Positions 50,298-59,887 of a stretch of DNA of 64,000 bases are shown here, one piece after another. The notes beneath the pieces were generated by a model. That model was not told the DNA's origin. It made no database searches and saw only the letters and a program-made list of their open reading frames with translations. This DNA comes from Pseudophaeobacter profundi. Lineage in GTDB: Bacteria; Pseudomonadota; Alphaproteobacteria; Rhodobacterales; Rhodobacteraceae. How positions within the stretch are numbered: the first letter of the stretch is position 1; each line of letters opens with the position of its first letter. Location: positions 372,001 through 436,000 of the forward strand of contig NZ_JARJEF010000002.1 in assembly GCF_029697505.1 (NCBI RefSeq). Reading direction: 5' to 3'. The position numbers were made by a program, and so were the translations under genes.

Positions 50298-51152
50298 TCA
50301 GGCTAGGAAGTTCAGGAGGGTTTCGTCAAACCGCTCTGCTTCTTCCAGTTGCGGGGTGTGCGCGCTCCGCTCAAAAAGAGCAAAGACCGGCTGTCGATTG
50401 TCCGGGTTAAGGGGGAGCCAGGTTTCCAGCGGCGCAACCAAATGGTCATGCCGCCCCATGCAAATCAGAAGCGGGGTCTGAATCTCCTGCAACGCTGTGC
50501 CTGGATCGAAATCGCGAAACACGTCCCCCCACAAACTGTCGAAAATCGGCATATTAACGTGGACACCCTGCCAAAGATCGGAAGCATCGAAACATGGATC
50601 AAACCAGCTGCGGGCGGCCAGCCCCAGGCACATCCAGATGAACCTCTTTTCCGGTTCGGCATCGATCTTCGCAGCCATCCGTTCCAGATCCTGCGCCAAA
50701 CGGTGCTTGCGTTCCGGAGCCGCAAGCATACCCCAGATCCGCTCCACGTATGCCATGTGCTCCGACGAATGGCTTGGTCCGGTTGCAACAACCACGGTTT
50801 TCCGGACAAGATCCGGCCTGCGGCGGGCGAACTCCAGTGCCATGTAGCCGTGGCCCGAGTGCCCCATCACATCCAGGCGTGAAAGGCCAAGCGCGCTGCA
50901 CATCGCAGAGATATCATCAGTAATGGTCACCAGTTTGCAGTCACGCGCCTCGACACCGCGGTCGGCATGAGAGAAGCCGCGGTGATCAATGAAGATAAGC
51001 TTTCGCTTGCTGCGCAAGCCTGCTGAAAATGTGCGAGGATAGAAGACGTGGCTGCCAATGATCAGCAGTGGTTCTCCTTCCCCCTCGATCGTGTAGCCGA
51101 GCGCGTAGCCATCCCGGTGGATGCGCCCTTGGACGCTGTCATATTTTTCCAT
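50298..51152 (-). CDS. Alpha/beta-fold hydrolase
   Basis: The 284-residue protein has the alpha/beta hydrolase core. The oxyanion region is GEGEPLLIIGSH with FIDHRGFSHAD, the nucleophile serine lies in DVMGHSGHGYMALEFARRRP, the acid is probably the Asp in CMGRHDHLVAP, and the base is the His in FERSAHTPQLEEAERF. All parts are intact, which is notable between decayed DNA on both sides. Substrate is unknown; similar proteins include proline iminopeptidase-like and haloalkane dehalogenase-like hydrolases. Its ATG at 51152 has no strong RBS. Confidence 0.85.
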   Translation of the reverse strand: MEKYDSVQGRIHRDGYALGYTIEGEGEPLLIIGSHVFYPRTFSAGLRSKRKLIFIDHRGFSHADRGVEARDCKLVTITDDISAMCSALGLSRLDVMGHSGHGYMALEFARRRPDLVRKTVVVATGPSHSSEHMAYVERIWGMLAAPERKHRLAQDLERMAAKIDAEPEKRFIWMCLGLAARSWFDPCFDASDLWQGVHVNMPIFDSLWGDVFRDFDPGTALQEIQTPLLICMGRHDHLVAPLETWLPLNPDNRQPVFALFERSAHTPQLEEAERFDETLLNFLA

Positions 51153-52084
51153 ATAAATTTACCCGCAAGAGGTGTCCTCTTACGCTCCGATTGAAGCAGT
51201 TGAACGTTCGGCCTGTCATTTGCCGGACGGCCGGTAATGATCGATCTGCGATCTTTGCTAACGGATAAGTTTCATGGAATCCCTGCTGCTGTTTCGGGGC
51301 GCTCCTATTGCTTTTCTCGTAACCAGTCAAGCCGCTGAGGTTTCCGGACAGGCAGCATTCGACCGCGGAGGCGTCATTGCCAGAGATGACGCGAACAGCA
51401 GCAGCCCGGCACTGTGTGAGCTCACAGGTTCCAAAACCTCGCAACCGCAGCGAATGGCCGGAACGGCGGGCCGCGCCGCAGCAGAAACCCTCTGCTGGTT
51501 GCATCAAACGGCCGAGTTTGCAAAGGGCGCTTTCTGCGCTTCGCTGCACTTGGTGCGAGCCGCAGCATAGCAGCACAGCAGCATAGTTGTATTGCCTTTC
51601 GACCTATGAATGGCTGCTATCGTCACGCTGTGGCTTGATCCGCGCATGTGCAGCGAATGACCGAACCGCCCATTGTTTTTCCACACAATCGGCTATCAGA
51701 AATCTTCGCAAGGAAGCCCTCAGCTACCGCGTGGTCGTCAAGTTCTAGAGCTAAGATTAACTCCGCGGCTCGCAGCCGTTGATCTCTCCATTTATTGCGC
51801 CCAAACGAAGGTTCGCCATCCATACACTCCTGGACCTCTGCAAATGAATTCGTGGGTCCTTCTGGCGCCCTGCAGCGTGGGTATATTCGCACCCCGGTGT
51901 TTGGGGCGATGGTGAATTTCCGCGGAGTTGGTTTTTGGATTGGGGTTGTTGTTATGTAGGAACTACACCGAGGCAATACTTGTTAGCTTTCTGGCCGGCA
52001 TCTGACTTCGATCTCGATTGGCGCAGGGGCGCAGCTCACCAGCCTCTTCCTTGTTCAAACGCCCGGTGAGCATTTTACTCATGT
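51153..52084. other. Gene-poor region between the hydrolase gene and the IS element
   Basis: There are several medium-length frames on both strands but none resembles a known family. The minus-strand frame near 51700-51830 (RLRAAELILALELDDHAVAE) looks protein-like and may be a relic. No inverted repeats of a second IS were found. Confidence 0.35.
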
Positions 52085-52151
52085 TGACCTGCCCCCCGCG
52101 AAATCCCTCATTGTGATGTAGAGTCTGCGCCAACTCTGAAGGAGCAGACAC

Positions 52152-52415
52152 ATGCGAAAGAGCCGTTTCACCGAGGCGCAGATAATCGGGATGATCAAGG
52201 AGCAGGAGGCCGGAATGCCGACTGCGGAGGTGTGCCGCAGGCACGGCCTGAGCACGGCGACGTTCTACAAGCTCAAGGCCAGGTATGGCGGTATGGAAGT
52301 GTCCGAGGCGGCCAGGCTGAGGGCGCTGGAAGATGAGAACGCCAAGCTGAAGCGCCTGCTGGCGGACACCATGCTGGACAACGTCGTGTTGAAAGACCTG
52401 CTGGGAAAGAACTGA
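52152..52415 (+). CDS. IS3-family transposase OrfA
   Basis: The 87 residues hold the usual helix-turn-helix (FTEAQIIGMIKEQEAG, then CRRHGLSTATFYKLKARYGG) and leucine-zipper tail (RALEDENAKLKRLLADTMLD). It binds the ends of the IS. A GAAGGAG lies before the ATG. It is complete. orfB begins six bases after its stop in another frame, and in intact elements the two are joined by frameshift. Confidence 0.93.
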   Translation: MRKSRFTEAQIIGMIKEQEAGMPTAEVCRRHGLSTATFYKLKARYGGMEVSEAARLRALEDENAKLKRLLADTMLDNVVLKDLLGKN

Positions 52416-52420
52416 CGACA

Positions 52421-52819
52421 TTGATCAAGCGGCGAGATGCGGCGCTCCAGGTGATGCGGGATCATGACATCTCGCAGCGCCGGGCGTGCAGGCTGGTTGG
52501 TGTCGATCCCAAGACAGTCCGGCGAGAACGCCCGCCGGATTGCTCCGAGATCCGCAAGGAGATGCAGGAGATTGCCGGCAAGCGGCGTCGGTTCGGCTAT
52601 CGTTGGATCGGCGTTATGCTCGAACGCAAGGGCATGATCATGAACCACAAGAAGCTGTATCGGCTCTACCGGGAGGAAGGGCTCTCGGTGAAGCGACGAC
52701 GTGGCCGCAAGCGGGCCCGCGGCACACGCACACCGATGCCGGAGGCGGCGCGCCCAAATGCGCGGTGGTCGCTGGACTTTCTGTCGGACAGCTTCGGTGC
52801 TTCACGCAAGTTCCGCATA
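52421..52819 (+). pseudogene. IS3-family transposase OrfB, N-terminal fragment
   Basis: The frame shows RRACRLVGVDPKTVRRERPP, GKRRRFGYRWIGVMLERKGM, NHKKLYRLYREEGLSVKRRR and RWSLDFLSDSFGASRKFRI, all parts of the OrfB N terminus and the first part of the rve domain with the first catalytic Asp (in SLDF). After FRI the sequence no longer matches: the expected LAVNDD continues are replaced by RTGRPEQ. So only about 133 of roughly 270-290 residues remain. The frame then runs on by chance over the aldolase gene's opposite strand. Confidence 0.88.
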
Positions 52820-52879
52820 AGGACTGGTCGGCCGGAGCAGGTACCGTTCCCTTCGCACCGGCACCTGCATTGCTCCAAG

Positions 52880-54121
52880 TCACTTTTGAAGCTTTGCCTG
52901 CTCCAACGACCAATACTCCATATCAAACAGGTCCGCCTCGGAGATCGGGGCAAAGCGCTTGTAATCTTCCGCAGCATTCACGATCCGCGCGGTCTGCTCA
53001 AACAGATCGCCCGCGATACGCGCCGCTTGGTCGTTGGCGCCCAGGCCAAAGATCCCAAGCCCCGGCACCAACACAACGCGCGGCGTAGTATCCAGCATGA
53101 CTTTCGGCTCGGATGCTTTGGGGGCGTTGCGATTGAAGTAAGCGGCATATTCTTCCGCGTAGGCATCCAGCGCCGCGTCAACCTGGGCAAGGTCGGCACC
53201 TTCTTCAACAATCATGCCAAAGGGCTTAATACGGATAACGTGATCCGGCGTTGCGGTGCCACGGCGCGACAGCTCTGCCAGATTGCCCCGAGACAGGTAG
53301 CTGCGGATGGATGGGCCGGTGCGAAAATCCATCGCAGGCTCTGCCCCCAAATCGCGCCGCGTCGCCAGCGCGCCGCGCAGGGTTTCCGCCAACCCCTTGG
53401 GCGCATCACGGTCTGTCACTTCGGGACCGGGCACCTGAATGCCGCGTTCAGCCAGATAGTCCTCGGCCATGGTGACAAAGGCAATCATCAGCTCATAGCT
53501 GGCCTGTGCGGTCTCGGCAAAGGTGAACAGGCCATGCTGCTCCAGCCACAATCCCTCAACCGACGGGTCGCGCGCCAGCGCATCCTTGCAGGCATGGCTC
53601 AACGAATAGCCCGGCATCACATAGGGCACAAACCCGACGCGACCGCCGTAAATTTCTGCGACGACCGTTTCCATGTCTTGCTGATCCGCCAGGGCAAGGA
53701 TTGCGGTCGCATGGGTGTGGTCCACAAACGCATGCGGCATATAAGCATGCAGCAAGGCCTCGATCGATGGGTTGGGGGCGTCCTGATCCAGCAGATACCG
53801 GCGCAGATAGGCCACCATGTCCTCATCAGACATATGCGCGACATCGCGGGTCTTCAGCAGCGGTGCAAGCCACATCGCGGGCAAGCCCGGTGCCTCGATG
53901 TCACCCAGATCCCAGCCGGAGCCTTTCACATGAATGATCGCCCCGCCTTCGGCGTCGGGAATTTTGACGGAGGTATTGCCGCCCCCGTGCAGCACCAGAT
54001 CTGGCTCCTGGCCAATCAGGCGCGAGCTGTAGACCCGCAAGCCAAGCGCGGCGGGCTGGCCCTGTGCCTCGGCGGCATCGATGAACTGTTGTGCCTCGGT
54101 GTCATTCCATCTGGACTGCAT
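52880..54121 (-). CDS. RhaD-type class II aldolase domain protein, probably truncated
   Basis: The 413 residues match the aldolase half of bifunctional rhamnulose-1-phosphate aldolase/dehydrogenase (RhaD/YuxG-like): LVLHGGGNTSVKIPDAEGG, HAFVDHTHATAILALADQQ with zinc-binding histidines, LWLEQHGLFTFAETA, and the interdomain VLVPGLGIFGLGANDQAARI. In the two-domain family a SDR domain of about 270 residues follows the EYWSLEQAKL segment. Here a stop comes two residues later and the IS3 fragment lies 60 bases on. So the gene either lost its SDR half or is a single-domain version. It follows lsrB by 68 bases on the same strand and so occupies the place of lsrF. A cleavage of a phosphorylated C5 compound is possible but unproven. 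Confidence 0.78.
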   Translation of the reverse strand: MQSRWNDTEAQQFIDAAEAQGQPAALGLRVYSSRLIGQEPDLVLHGGGNTSVKIPDAEGGAIIHVKGSGWDLGDIEAPGLPAMWLAPLLKTRDVAHMSDEDMVAYLRRYLLDQDAPNPSIEALLHAYMPHAFVDHTHATAILALADQQDMETVVAEIYGGRVGFVPYVMPGYSLSHACKDALARDPSVEGLWLEQHGLFTFAETAQASYELMIAFVTMAEDYLAERGIQVPGPEVTDRDAPKGLAETLRGALATRRDLGAEPAMDFRTGPSIRSYLSRGNLAELSRRGTATPDHVIRIKPFGMIVEEGADLAQVDAALDAYAEEYAAYFNRNAPKASEPKVMLDTTPRVVLVPGLGIFGLGANDQAARIAGDLFEQTARIVNAAEDYKRFAPISEADLFDMEYWSLEQAKLQK

Positions 54122-54189
54122 ATCGGTTTCCCTGAAAGTCTGCGCAGGGATGCATGATGCACCCCTGCTGATTGTATTTATGACTTCGA

Positions 54190-55206
54190 TCAGAAGTCAA
54201 AGTTGTCGATGTTTTCTGCGGTGAACACGGTGCGTTCAGGCAGCAGGACGATGCCGTTGCCCTCGGCTTCGTAGTCATAGCCCTGCACCGCGTTCGGCGA
54301 GACCTCAACTTCGCCGATGCCGGGCACGTCAATCTTGTCGCCCACATTCAGCGGGCCGTTTGCCAGCACATGTGCCGCAACCGCAACCGAGATCGCGCCC
54401 TGCTGGGTCACGTCCCACAGGCCGAACCGCTCAACCGTGCCGCGCTTAACATAGGGGCGCATCACGTTTGGGGTGGAAAAGCCCACGATGGTCACATCGC
54501 CGCCACGCTCCAGATTCTCAGCGGCCTGCGCAGAGGCCGGAAGCGCGTTGGCATCGGGCGCGATGATCACATCGAGATCCGGATAAGCGGACAGGATGCT
54601 TTCCGCAGTTTGCAGCGATTTCTGCGCGTCGTTGTACCCGTACTGCGTGGTCACAACCTCCCAACCGGGGTGCTCGGCGGCGATCTTGGCCTTGGCCGCT
54701 TCGGCCCAGGCGTTCTGATCGGTCACGGTCGGTGAGGAGTAGAAGAAGGCAACCTTGGCGTTTTCCTTACCTTCCAGACCGTCATCGGCCATGTCCACCA
54801 GAAGGCCACCCAGCTGTGCCGGCGTACCCTGGTTAACATAGTAGGAGCGGCATTCCGGGTTCACATCGGAATCCCAAGTCATCACCAGAACATCGCGCGC
54901 CATTGCCTGCTTCAGTGCCGGGCACAGACCATCGGGCGAGACCGACGACAGGATCACCGCGCCATATCCCTGGTTGACGAAGTTGTTCACGAACTGAACC
55001 TGGCCGGACACGCTCGGCTCGGTCGGGCCGTCATAGGTCACATTGACCCCCAGCTTGTCGCCCATCTCGGTGGCACCATTGCCGCCCGAGGTGAAGAAGC
55101 CGACACCGACGAGCTTGGGAACAAAGGCGATGTCCGCAGCGGTTGCTGCCGTGGTCATCATCAGGCCAGCCGCGATTGTGCTGAGCAGTTTTGCAGTGGT
55201 CTTCAT
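54190..55206 (-). CDS. lsrB: Autoinducer-2 binding protein LsrB
   Basis: LsrB is the periplasmic protein that binds AI-2 for import. A signal peptide ([20 protein letters not shown], cut near ATAAD) precedes [20 protein letters not shown], which is nearly identical to enterobacterial Lsr[57 protein letters not shown] and [20 protein letters not shown] cover the ligand-site residues known from LsrB, including the Lys, Asp, Gln, Pro and Ala set. The length (338 aa) is usual. An AGGAGGAAACC lies before the ATG at 55206. It is 35 bases after lsrD. Confidence 0.95.
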   Translation of the reverse strand: MKTTAKLLSTIAAGLMMTTAATAADIAFVPKLVGVGFFTSGGNGATEMGDKLGVNVTYDGPTEPSVSGQVQFVNNFVNQGYGAVILSSVSPDGLCPALKQAMARDVLVMTWDSDVNPECRSYYVNQGTPAQLGGLLVDMADDGLEGKENAKVAFFYSSPTVTDQNAWAEAAKAKIAAEHPGWEVVTTQYGYNDAQKSLQTAESILSAYPDLDVIIAPDANALPASAQAAENLERGGDVTIVGFSTPNVMRPYVKRGTVERFGLWDVTQQGAISVAVAAHVLANGPLNVGDKIDVPGIGEVEVSPNAVQGYDYEAEGNGIVLLPERTVFTAENIDNFDF

Positions 55207-55241
55207 TGTGGTTTCCTCCTCCATTGGAACCTGTGCCCGGA

Positions 55242-56225
55242 TCAGTCGGCCTGCGCCGAGCGCTCCGGTAAAAACTCTCGCAGCAGCGCAGCCCCGTGGC
55301 GCAGCGCAACGACAAGAACCAGCAACGCCCCGGACAGCGCGCTGGAAATCTGGCTGGGGACACCGCTCATTTGCAGGCCCTGTTGCAGATATCCGATGAT
55401 GAATGTGGCGATGACCGTGCCCAGCACTGATCCCTTGCCGCCATAGATGGACGCACCACCCAGAACCGCGGCGGTGATCGCGGGCAGCAGCGTCGCGCTG
55501 CCCAGATCCACCCGCGCCGAGCCGAAATAGGCCGACAGCATGATCCCGGCGAGCGCGGCAGCAAGGCCGGTCAACACGTATGTCATAAGCTGCACCCGAA
55601 ACACCGGCATGCCGGAATGGCGCGCGGCATTCTCGTTGAGGCCGATCTGGAAAACCAGACGCCCAAAGCGGGTCAGGTGCAGCAATACCAGCAGCACCGC
55701 CGCAAAGCACAGGAAGACAAACAGCGGCATCGGCAGACCCATCACCTGCGCATAGCCAAGCGCTGTGAACCCTGCCGGAAAACCGCCGATCCCCTCGTAG
55801 CCATTTGCACCCACAACACCGGACAGAACTGTCGCCGCGCCCGAAAACATGTAGAGCGACCCCAGCGTCACCACGAGCGGCTGCAACCGCGTCAACCGGA
55901 TGATGGTGGCGTTCAGAACACCTGCAAGCGCCCCGGTGGCAAAGCCCACCAGCAACGACAGCGGCAAAGGCTGACCAAAGAAGTTGGCGATGCCAAACGC
56001 AATCGCAGCAAGCCCCACGGTTGAGGCAAAGCTCACATCGATGCCACCTGCGATGATCACCAGCGTCAACGGCACGGCGACGATGCCAACCTGCACAAAG
56101 TCCGAGGTTCCAAACAACAAAGAGCTGGGACGCAGGAAGCGCGGGTTGATCATGCCGAAGATCAGAAGTTCGGCCACCAGAATGGCCAGCAGGAGCACCT
56201 CCCACCGCATCACATAGCGTTTCAT
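55242..56225 (-). CDS. lsrD: AI-2 import permease LsrD
   Basis: This inner-membrane permease of the Lsr importer has about ten helices. [57 protein letters not shown] and [20 protein letters not shown] are close to enterobacterial LsrD, especially the last. The length of 327 residues is usual. Its ATG overlaps the lsrC stop by four bases. RbsC-type sugar permeases are the alternative family, but the GGFP and QQGLQM segments point to LsrD. Confidence 0.93.
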   Translation of the reverse strand: MKRYVMRWEVLLLAILVAELLIFGMINPRFLRPSSLLFGTSDFVQVGIVAVPLTLVIIAGGIDVSFASTVGLAAIAFGIANFFGQPLPLSLLVGFATGALAGVLNATIIRLTRLQPLVVTLGSLYMFSGAATVLSGVVGANGYEGIGGFPAGFTALGYAQVMGLPMPLFVFLCFAAVLLVLLHLTRFGRLVFQIGLNENAARHSGMPVFRVQLMTYVLTGLAAALAGIMLSAYFGSARVDLGSATLLPAITAAVLGGASIYGGKGSVLGTVIATFIIGYLQQGLQMSGVPSQISSALSGALLVLVVALRHGAALLREFLPERSAQAD

Positions 56226-57232
56226 GCTGCGTCCTCCAGCGGTTGGGATTTCTGTTCCGTATTGCTGCCTCGGCGATAGCGTGCGGCCCGGTCGCGGGCC
56301 TCCAGCGCGATGCGCAGCCGTCCATCGATCAACAAAACGCCCAGCAGCATCGCACCGCCAATCAGGTCGTTCCAGTAGGCCGGTATTTTCAGGAACACGA
56401 GAGAGGTGTCGATCGAGGTGAAAAAGATCACGCCGATCACTACACCACCAACGGAACCAACCCCGCCCAGCAGGCTGATCCCACCCAGCACCAGCGCCGC
56501 AATCGCACGCAGCTCAATCCCGCTGCCAGCCTGATTGGGCACAAATCCGATCTGCGCCGCAAAGGTGATCCCGGCCAGCGCATACATCGCGCCCGCCCAG
56601 GCAAAGGCCAACAGCTCAATCCGCCGTACCGGCAGGCCCAGATGATGCGCCGCCTCACGGTTGTCGCCGGTCACCATCACCCAGCGCCCCCGCCTGCTTC
56701 GCAAGAACCACCAGACTGCGACGATCACCAATGCGGTGATAATCCCCATGATGGAAAGCCCGCCATAGGATTTCGCACCAAGCGACTTGAGCGCCTCGGG
56801 GAGTTCCTCGATCCACTCACCTCCGGTAGCAATCAGCATGACCCCGCGAAACAGGCCAAGCGTGCCGAGCGTCGCCACGATGGATGGTACACCAAGCCCA
56901 GCCACCAGCAGACCATTCACCACCCCGGCACAGATCCCTGCCCCAAGCGCGAAGCCAAGCGCCAGCGGCAGCGCAAACCCATCATTAAGCGCCAGCCCCA
57001 GCACCACCGCAGACAGCCCAAGGATGGAACCACCCGAGACATCGATATTGCGCGTCAGGATGACCGGAAAGATCCCCAAGGCAACCAGCATCAGCACCAG
57101 CCCATTGGACCAGATGATGGTGGCCGTCCCGGCCGACAGGAACCCCGGCGCGGCCAGCCCGACCAGCAACAGCACGGCCACGGTGACAAGAAACAGGGTC
57201 GCGACACGGTCGCGGGCGATCCGCTCAAACAT
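56222..57232 (-). CDS. lsrC: AI-2 import permease LsrC
   Basis: LsrC is the second permease. Residues such as [75 protein letters not shown] and [20 protein letters not shown] each match E. coli LsrC in spacing and most residues. The ATG at 57232 follows an AGGAGG and overlaps the end of lsrA by eight bases; the frame's upstream start at 57310 would lie inside lsrA and is rejected. The length is 336 residues. Confidence 0.93.
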   Translation of the reverse strand: MFERIARDRVATLFLVTVAVLLLVGLAAPGFLSAGTATIIWSNGLVLMLVALGIFPVILTRNIDVSGGSILGLSAVVLGLALNDGFALPLALGFALGAGICAGVVNGLLVAGLGVPSIVATLGTLGLFRGVMLIATGGEWIEELPEALKSLGAKSYGGLSIMGIITALVIVAVWWFLRSRRGRWVMVTGDNREAAHHLGLPVRRIELLAFAWAGAMYALAGITFAAQIGFVPNQAGSGIELRAIAALVLGGISLLGGVGSVGGVVIGVIFFTSIDTSLVFLKIPAYWNDLIGGAMLLGVLLIDGRLRIALEARDRAARYRRGSNTEQKSQPLEDAA

Positions 57233-58700
57233 GCTCGGCCTCCTGGGCCTCAAAGGCCAGTTGTGAGATTTCATCCGGGGTTGCCCCAGCGGGCAGCTCT
57301 CCCGCCACATGACCGCCAGCCATCACCGTGATCCGGTCCGACAGGCGCACCACCTCGTCAAAATCTGACGAGATCAGCAGCACCGAGGTGCCCTGGGCCG
57401 CAAGCTCTTCGATGATGCGGTAGATATCGTTGCGCGCGCCTACATCGACGCCGCGGGTGGGTTCGTCCAGAATCAAAAGCTTCGGTTCGGCCGCAAGGCA
57501 TTTGGCCAATAGAACCTTTTGCTGGTTGCCACCCGAAAGGCTTCCTGCCGGTTGATCCGGGCTGGCACATTTAATTCCCAGCATGTCGCGGTACTGGGCA
57601 AAGCGCTTGCGCTCAGCATTGGGGCGCAGGAAGAAGGGCAGCCGGTCATGAACAAAGGACGAGGCATTCCAAAACAGCGGTGCCGCAAGAAACAGCCCGT
57701 ATTGTTGCCGATCCTCGCTCAGATGCACAATGCCCTGACGCACAGCGTCACTGGGGGAGTTTGCCAGAAATGCCTGCCCCTCAAGTATGACATCTCCACT
57801 ACCGCGCGGGCGCAGACCAACAAGGGTCTCGGCCAGCTCGGTGCGCCCTGCCCCGACCACACCAGTCAGCCCCAGCACCTCACCGCGGCGCACCTCAAAC
57901 GAGATATCGACAAAGCCTTCACCGCTGAGCGCATCGAGCGACAACACCACCCCGCGTGAGATCTGCTTGCCAGCACCGCGCGCTTCCAGCTCTGTCACAC
58001 CCGGGCTCATCGCGGTCAGAATATCGGCGTCCGTGCTCTGGTCCATGCCAGCGCTCAACACCACATTGCCGTCGCGCAGCACCGTTATCCGGTCACAGAC
58101 CGCACGCAATTCGTGCAGCTTATGTGAAATGAAAACCAGCCCGTGACCCGCAGCCCGCAGTGCCTGCATGCGCGCAAACAGGGTCTGCACCTCATGCGGC
58201 GTCAGGGCTGAGGTCGGCTCATCCAGGATCAGCACCTTCGCCTCGCGGATGAGGCCACGCAGGATTTCTACGATCTGACGGTCGGCAATCTCCAGCGTTG
58301 CGGCCTTGGTATCCGGCGACAGGGGCACGCCAATCTGCGCGATCAGCTCTTCAACCCGTGCGCGATAGGCAGCAGAAGGCTTGGGCAGGCCGATACAGAT
58401 GTTTTCAAGCACCGACTGGTTCGGGAAAATATGTGCCTCCTGAGGCACCAGATAGAGCCCCATCGCCAGCGCCTGCGCGGGGGTCGCAGGCTCCAGTGGA
58501 GCATTGGCAATCCGCACCTCGCCACCGCTGGCCTGCACCAGCCCTGCGAGTATTTTCATCAACGTGGACTTGCCCGCCCCATTGCCGCCCAACAGCGCAT
58601 GAATTTCCCCGGCACGCACCGAGAAATTCACCCGCTTCAACACCGGGACGCCAGCGTAGCTTTTTGACACAGAGTCCAGCTCTGCAAGCACAGGTTCCAT
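57225..58700 (-). CDS. lsrA: AI-2 import ATPase LsrA
   Basis: This 491-residue protein holds two ABC domains, as in sugar importers. The first has Walker A GGNGAGKST at residues 38-46, the LVPQEAHIFPNQSVLENI Q-loop region and ILDEPTSALTPHEVQ. The second has a degenerate GVVGAGRTE and the complete SGGNQQKVLLAKCLAAEPKL with ILDEPTRGVDVGARNDIY. The QEAHIFPN segment fits LsrA better than ribose-type ATPases. An AGGAGG lies four bases from the ATG. It begins the minus-strand operon lsrACDB-aldolase. Confidence 0.92.
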   Translation of the reverse strand: MEPVLAELDSVSKSYAGVPVLKRVNFSVRAGEIHALLGGNGAGKSTLMKILAGLVQASGGEVRIANAPLEPATPAQALAMGLYLVPQEAHIFPNQSVLENICIGLPKPSAAYRARVEELIAQIGVPLSPDTKAATLEIADRQIVEILRGLIREAKVLILDEPTSALTPHEVQTLFARMQALRAAGHGLVFISHKLHELRAVCDRITVLRDGNVVLSAGMDQSTDADILTAMSPGVTELEARGAGKQISRGVVLSLDALSGEGFVDISFEVRRGEVLGLTGVVGAGRTELAETLVGLRPRGSGDVILEGQAFLANSPSDAVRQGIVHLSEDRQQYGLFLAAPLFWNASSFVHDRLPFFLRPNAERKRFAQYRDMLGIKCASPDQPAGSLSGGNQQKVLLAKCLAAEPKLLILDEPTRGVDVGARNDIYRIIEELAAQGTSVLLISSDFDEVVRLSDRITVMAGGHVAGELPAGATPDEISQLAFEAQEAEHV

Positions 58701-58770
58701 AACGCCTCCTCAACGTTATCGGCTCTGCCGCTGAAGCGCTGATCCGGAACCCCTATCTGGATTCGCCAAT

Positions 58771-58805
58771 TTGATCATCTGTTAGCGACATCATCATTTG
58801 TTCAG
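58771..58805 (-). promoter_or_regulatory. lsrR operator: Putative LsrR operator, lsrA side
   Basis: Two similar elements, ATCATCTGTTAG (58774-58785) and ATCATTTGTTCAG (58793-58805), lie 19 bases apart centre to centre, about two DNA turns. They are 71-105 bases before the lsrA start. They are inverted copies of the pair on the lsrR side. Confidence 0.55.
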
Positions 58806-58888
58806 CATAATCAAATCCTGTCAACCGCCTTGAATCGCAAATTTTGCAATTTCACTCACCTGAACCGCCCAACAAGAAGCGGATTGAC

Positions 58889-58924
58889 TTGAACAAATGA
58901 TCTGTCATTAGTTAAATGATCTTG
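58889..58924 (+). promoter_or_regulatory. lsrR operator: Putative LsrR operator, lsrR side
   Basis: TTGAACAAATGATCTG (58889-58904) and AGTTAAATGATCTTG (58910-58924) are 20 bases apart. They are the reverse complement type of the elements at 58771-58805 and end 22 bases before the lsrR ATG, so the bound repressor could block its own gene as well. Confidence 0.55.
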
Positions 58925-58946
58925 TGAGCCGTGGAGGAAGGCCCCT

Positions 58947-59885
58947 ATGACCGACCAGACAACAAACGACGCTGACGAAGCGCTGCTGGCACGGGTGGCC
59001 TGGCTTTACTACAACGACGGCCTCACCCAGAGCGAAGTCGGTGAGATCCTCAACCTGTCCCGCATCAAGGTCTCGCGACTGCTGGATGCCGGGCGCACCT
59101 CCGGGCTGATCCAGCTGCGAATCAATTCGCGGCAGCGTGGATGCCTGGAACTGGAAAGCCGCATGAAGCAGCAGTTCGGACTGAGCGATTGCCGCGTCAT
59201 TCCCGAAAGCCCCATCGACGATACCAATATGCGCATCGGTCAGGCTGCAGCGCAGTATCTGATGCAGAAGCTATCTCCCGGCGACAGCCTGTCGGTTGGC
59301 TGGGGCGACACCGTCACCCATTCCATCCGCATGCTGGGCTACACCGCACAGGAGCGTGGGGTTGGACTGTACTCCCTGACCGGTGGCGTGCAGACCTATG
59401 TGGAAGGCATGCGCGAGGCCAACTGGCACCGCAATGTCAACATCATCCCCGCACCGCTGGTGGTCTCCACCCCCGAACTGGCGCAGGCGCTCATGCAGGA
59501 ACCAACTGTGGCCACTCTGATGGCCAAGGCGCTTGAGGCGGACTACAAACTCGTCGGCATCGGCGGCATCAGCGAGACGGCAACCGTGGTCAGCCATGGC
59601 TATATCCCACCGGGCGAAATTGACCCGCTGCGCCGCGGCGGCGCGCGCGGTGATATCCTGTGCCGGTTCTATGACCGCAGTGGCGCAGGCCTCGCCCTGC
59701 CCCTGCATGAACGCGTGATCGGTGTGGATCTCGACCAGCTGCGCAATTCCAGCAAGGTCATCGGTGCCGCAGGCGGCGCCACCAAGGTGGGCCCGATACT
59801 GTCCGCCCTGCGCGGCAAGATCGTCAGCATTCTGGTCACGGATGAACCCACCGCCCTCGCCCTTCTCGACGCAGCAGAGGTCTGA
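58947..59885 (+). CDS. lsrR: LsrR, SorC-family repressor of the AI-2 genes
   Basis: LsrR represses the lsr genes until it binds phospho-AI-2. The N-terminal helix-turn-helix is WLYYNDGLTQSEVGEILNLS followed by RIKVSRLLDAGRTSGLIQLRI. The SorC sugar-phosphate domain has SVGWGDTVTHSIRMLG, GVQTYVEGMREANWH and GIGGISETATVVSHGYIPPG. The 312-residue length is usual. A GGAGGAAGG lies before the ATG. It is directly followed by lsrK, two bases on. The match in the ligand domain and the neighbours separate it from other SorC regulators. Confidence 0.92.
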   Translation: MTDQTTNDADEALLARVAWLYYNDGLTQSEVGEILNLSRIKVSRLLDAGRTSGLIQLRINSRQRGCLELESRMKQQFGLSDCRVIPESPIDDTNMRIGQAAAQYLMQKLSPGDSLSVGWGDTVTHSIRMLGYTAQERGVGLYSLTGGVQTYVEGMREANWHRNVNIIPAPLVVSTPELAQALMQEPTVATLMAKALEADYKLVGIGGISETATVVSHGYIPPGEIDPLRRGGARGDILCRFYDRSGAGLALPLHERVIGVDLDQLRNSSKVIGAAGGATKVGPILSALRGKIVSILVTDEPTALALLDAAEV

Positions 59886-59887
59886 AC

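Larger units (their letters stand above)
52085..52819 (+). mobile_element. IS3-family element, right part missing
   Basis: The left end reads TGACCTGCCCCCCGCGAAAT, the type of terminal sequence used by IS3-family elements of this group. Complete orfA and about the first third of orfB follow. The homology to transposase stops at about 52819, in the middle of the segment before the DDE residues, so the right end and catalytic domain are lost. The aldolase gene's stop is only 60 bases further on. The element cannot move by itself. Confidence 0.85.

Noticed and set aside
51623-51976. 117-codon minus-strand frame between the hydrolase and the IS
   Set aside because: Part of it looks protein-like, but there is no recognisable family, start signal or conserved motif, so it is only noted in the region entry.
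52820-54157. Continuation of the orfB frame for more than 400 codons
   Set aside because: Transposase similarity ends at about 52819. The rest is antisense to the aldolase gene.
55207-56325. In-frame extension of lsrB far upstream to 56325
   Set aside because: It runs through lsrD in another phase. The ATG at 55206 has a good ribosome binding site and starts a normal signal peptide.
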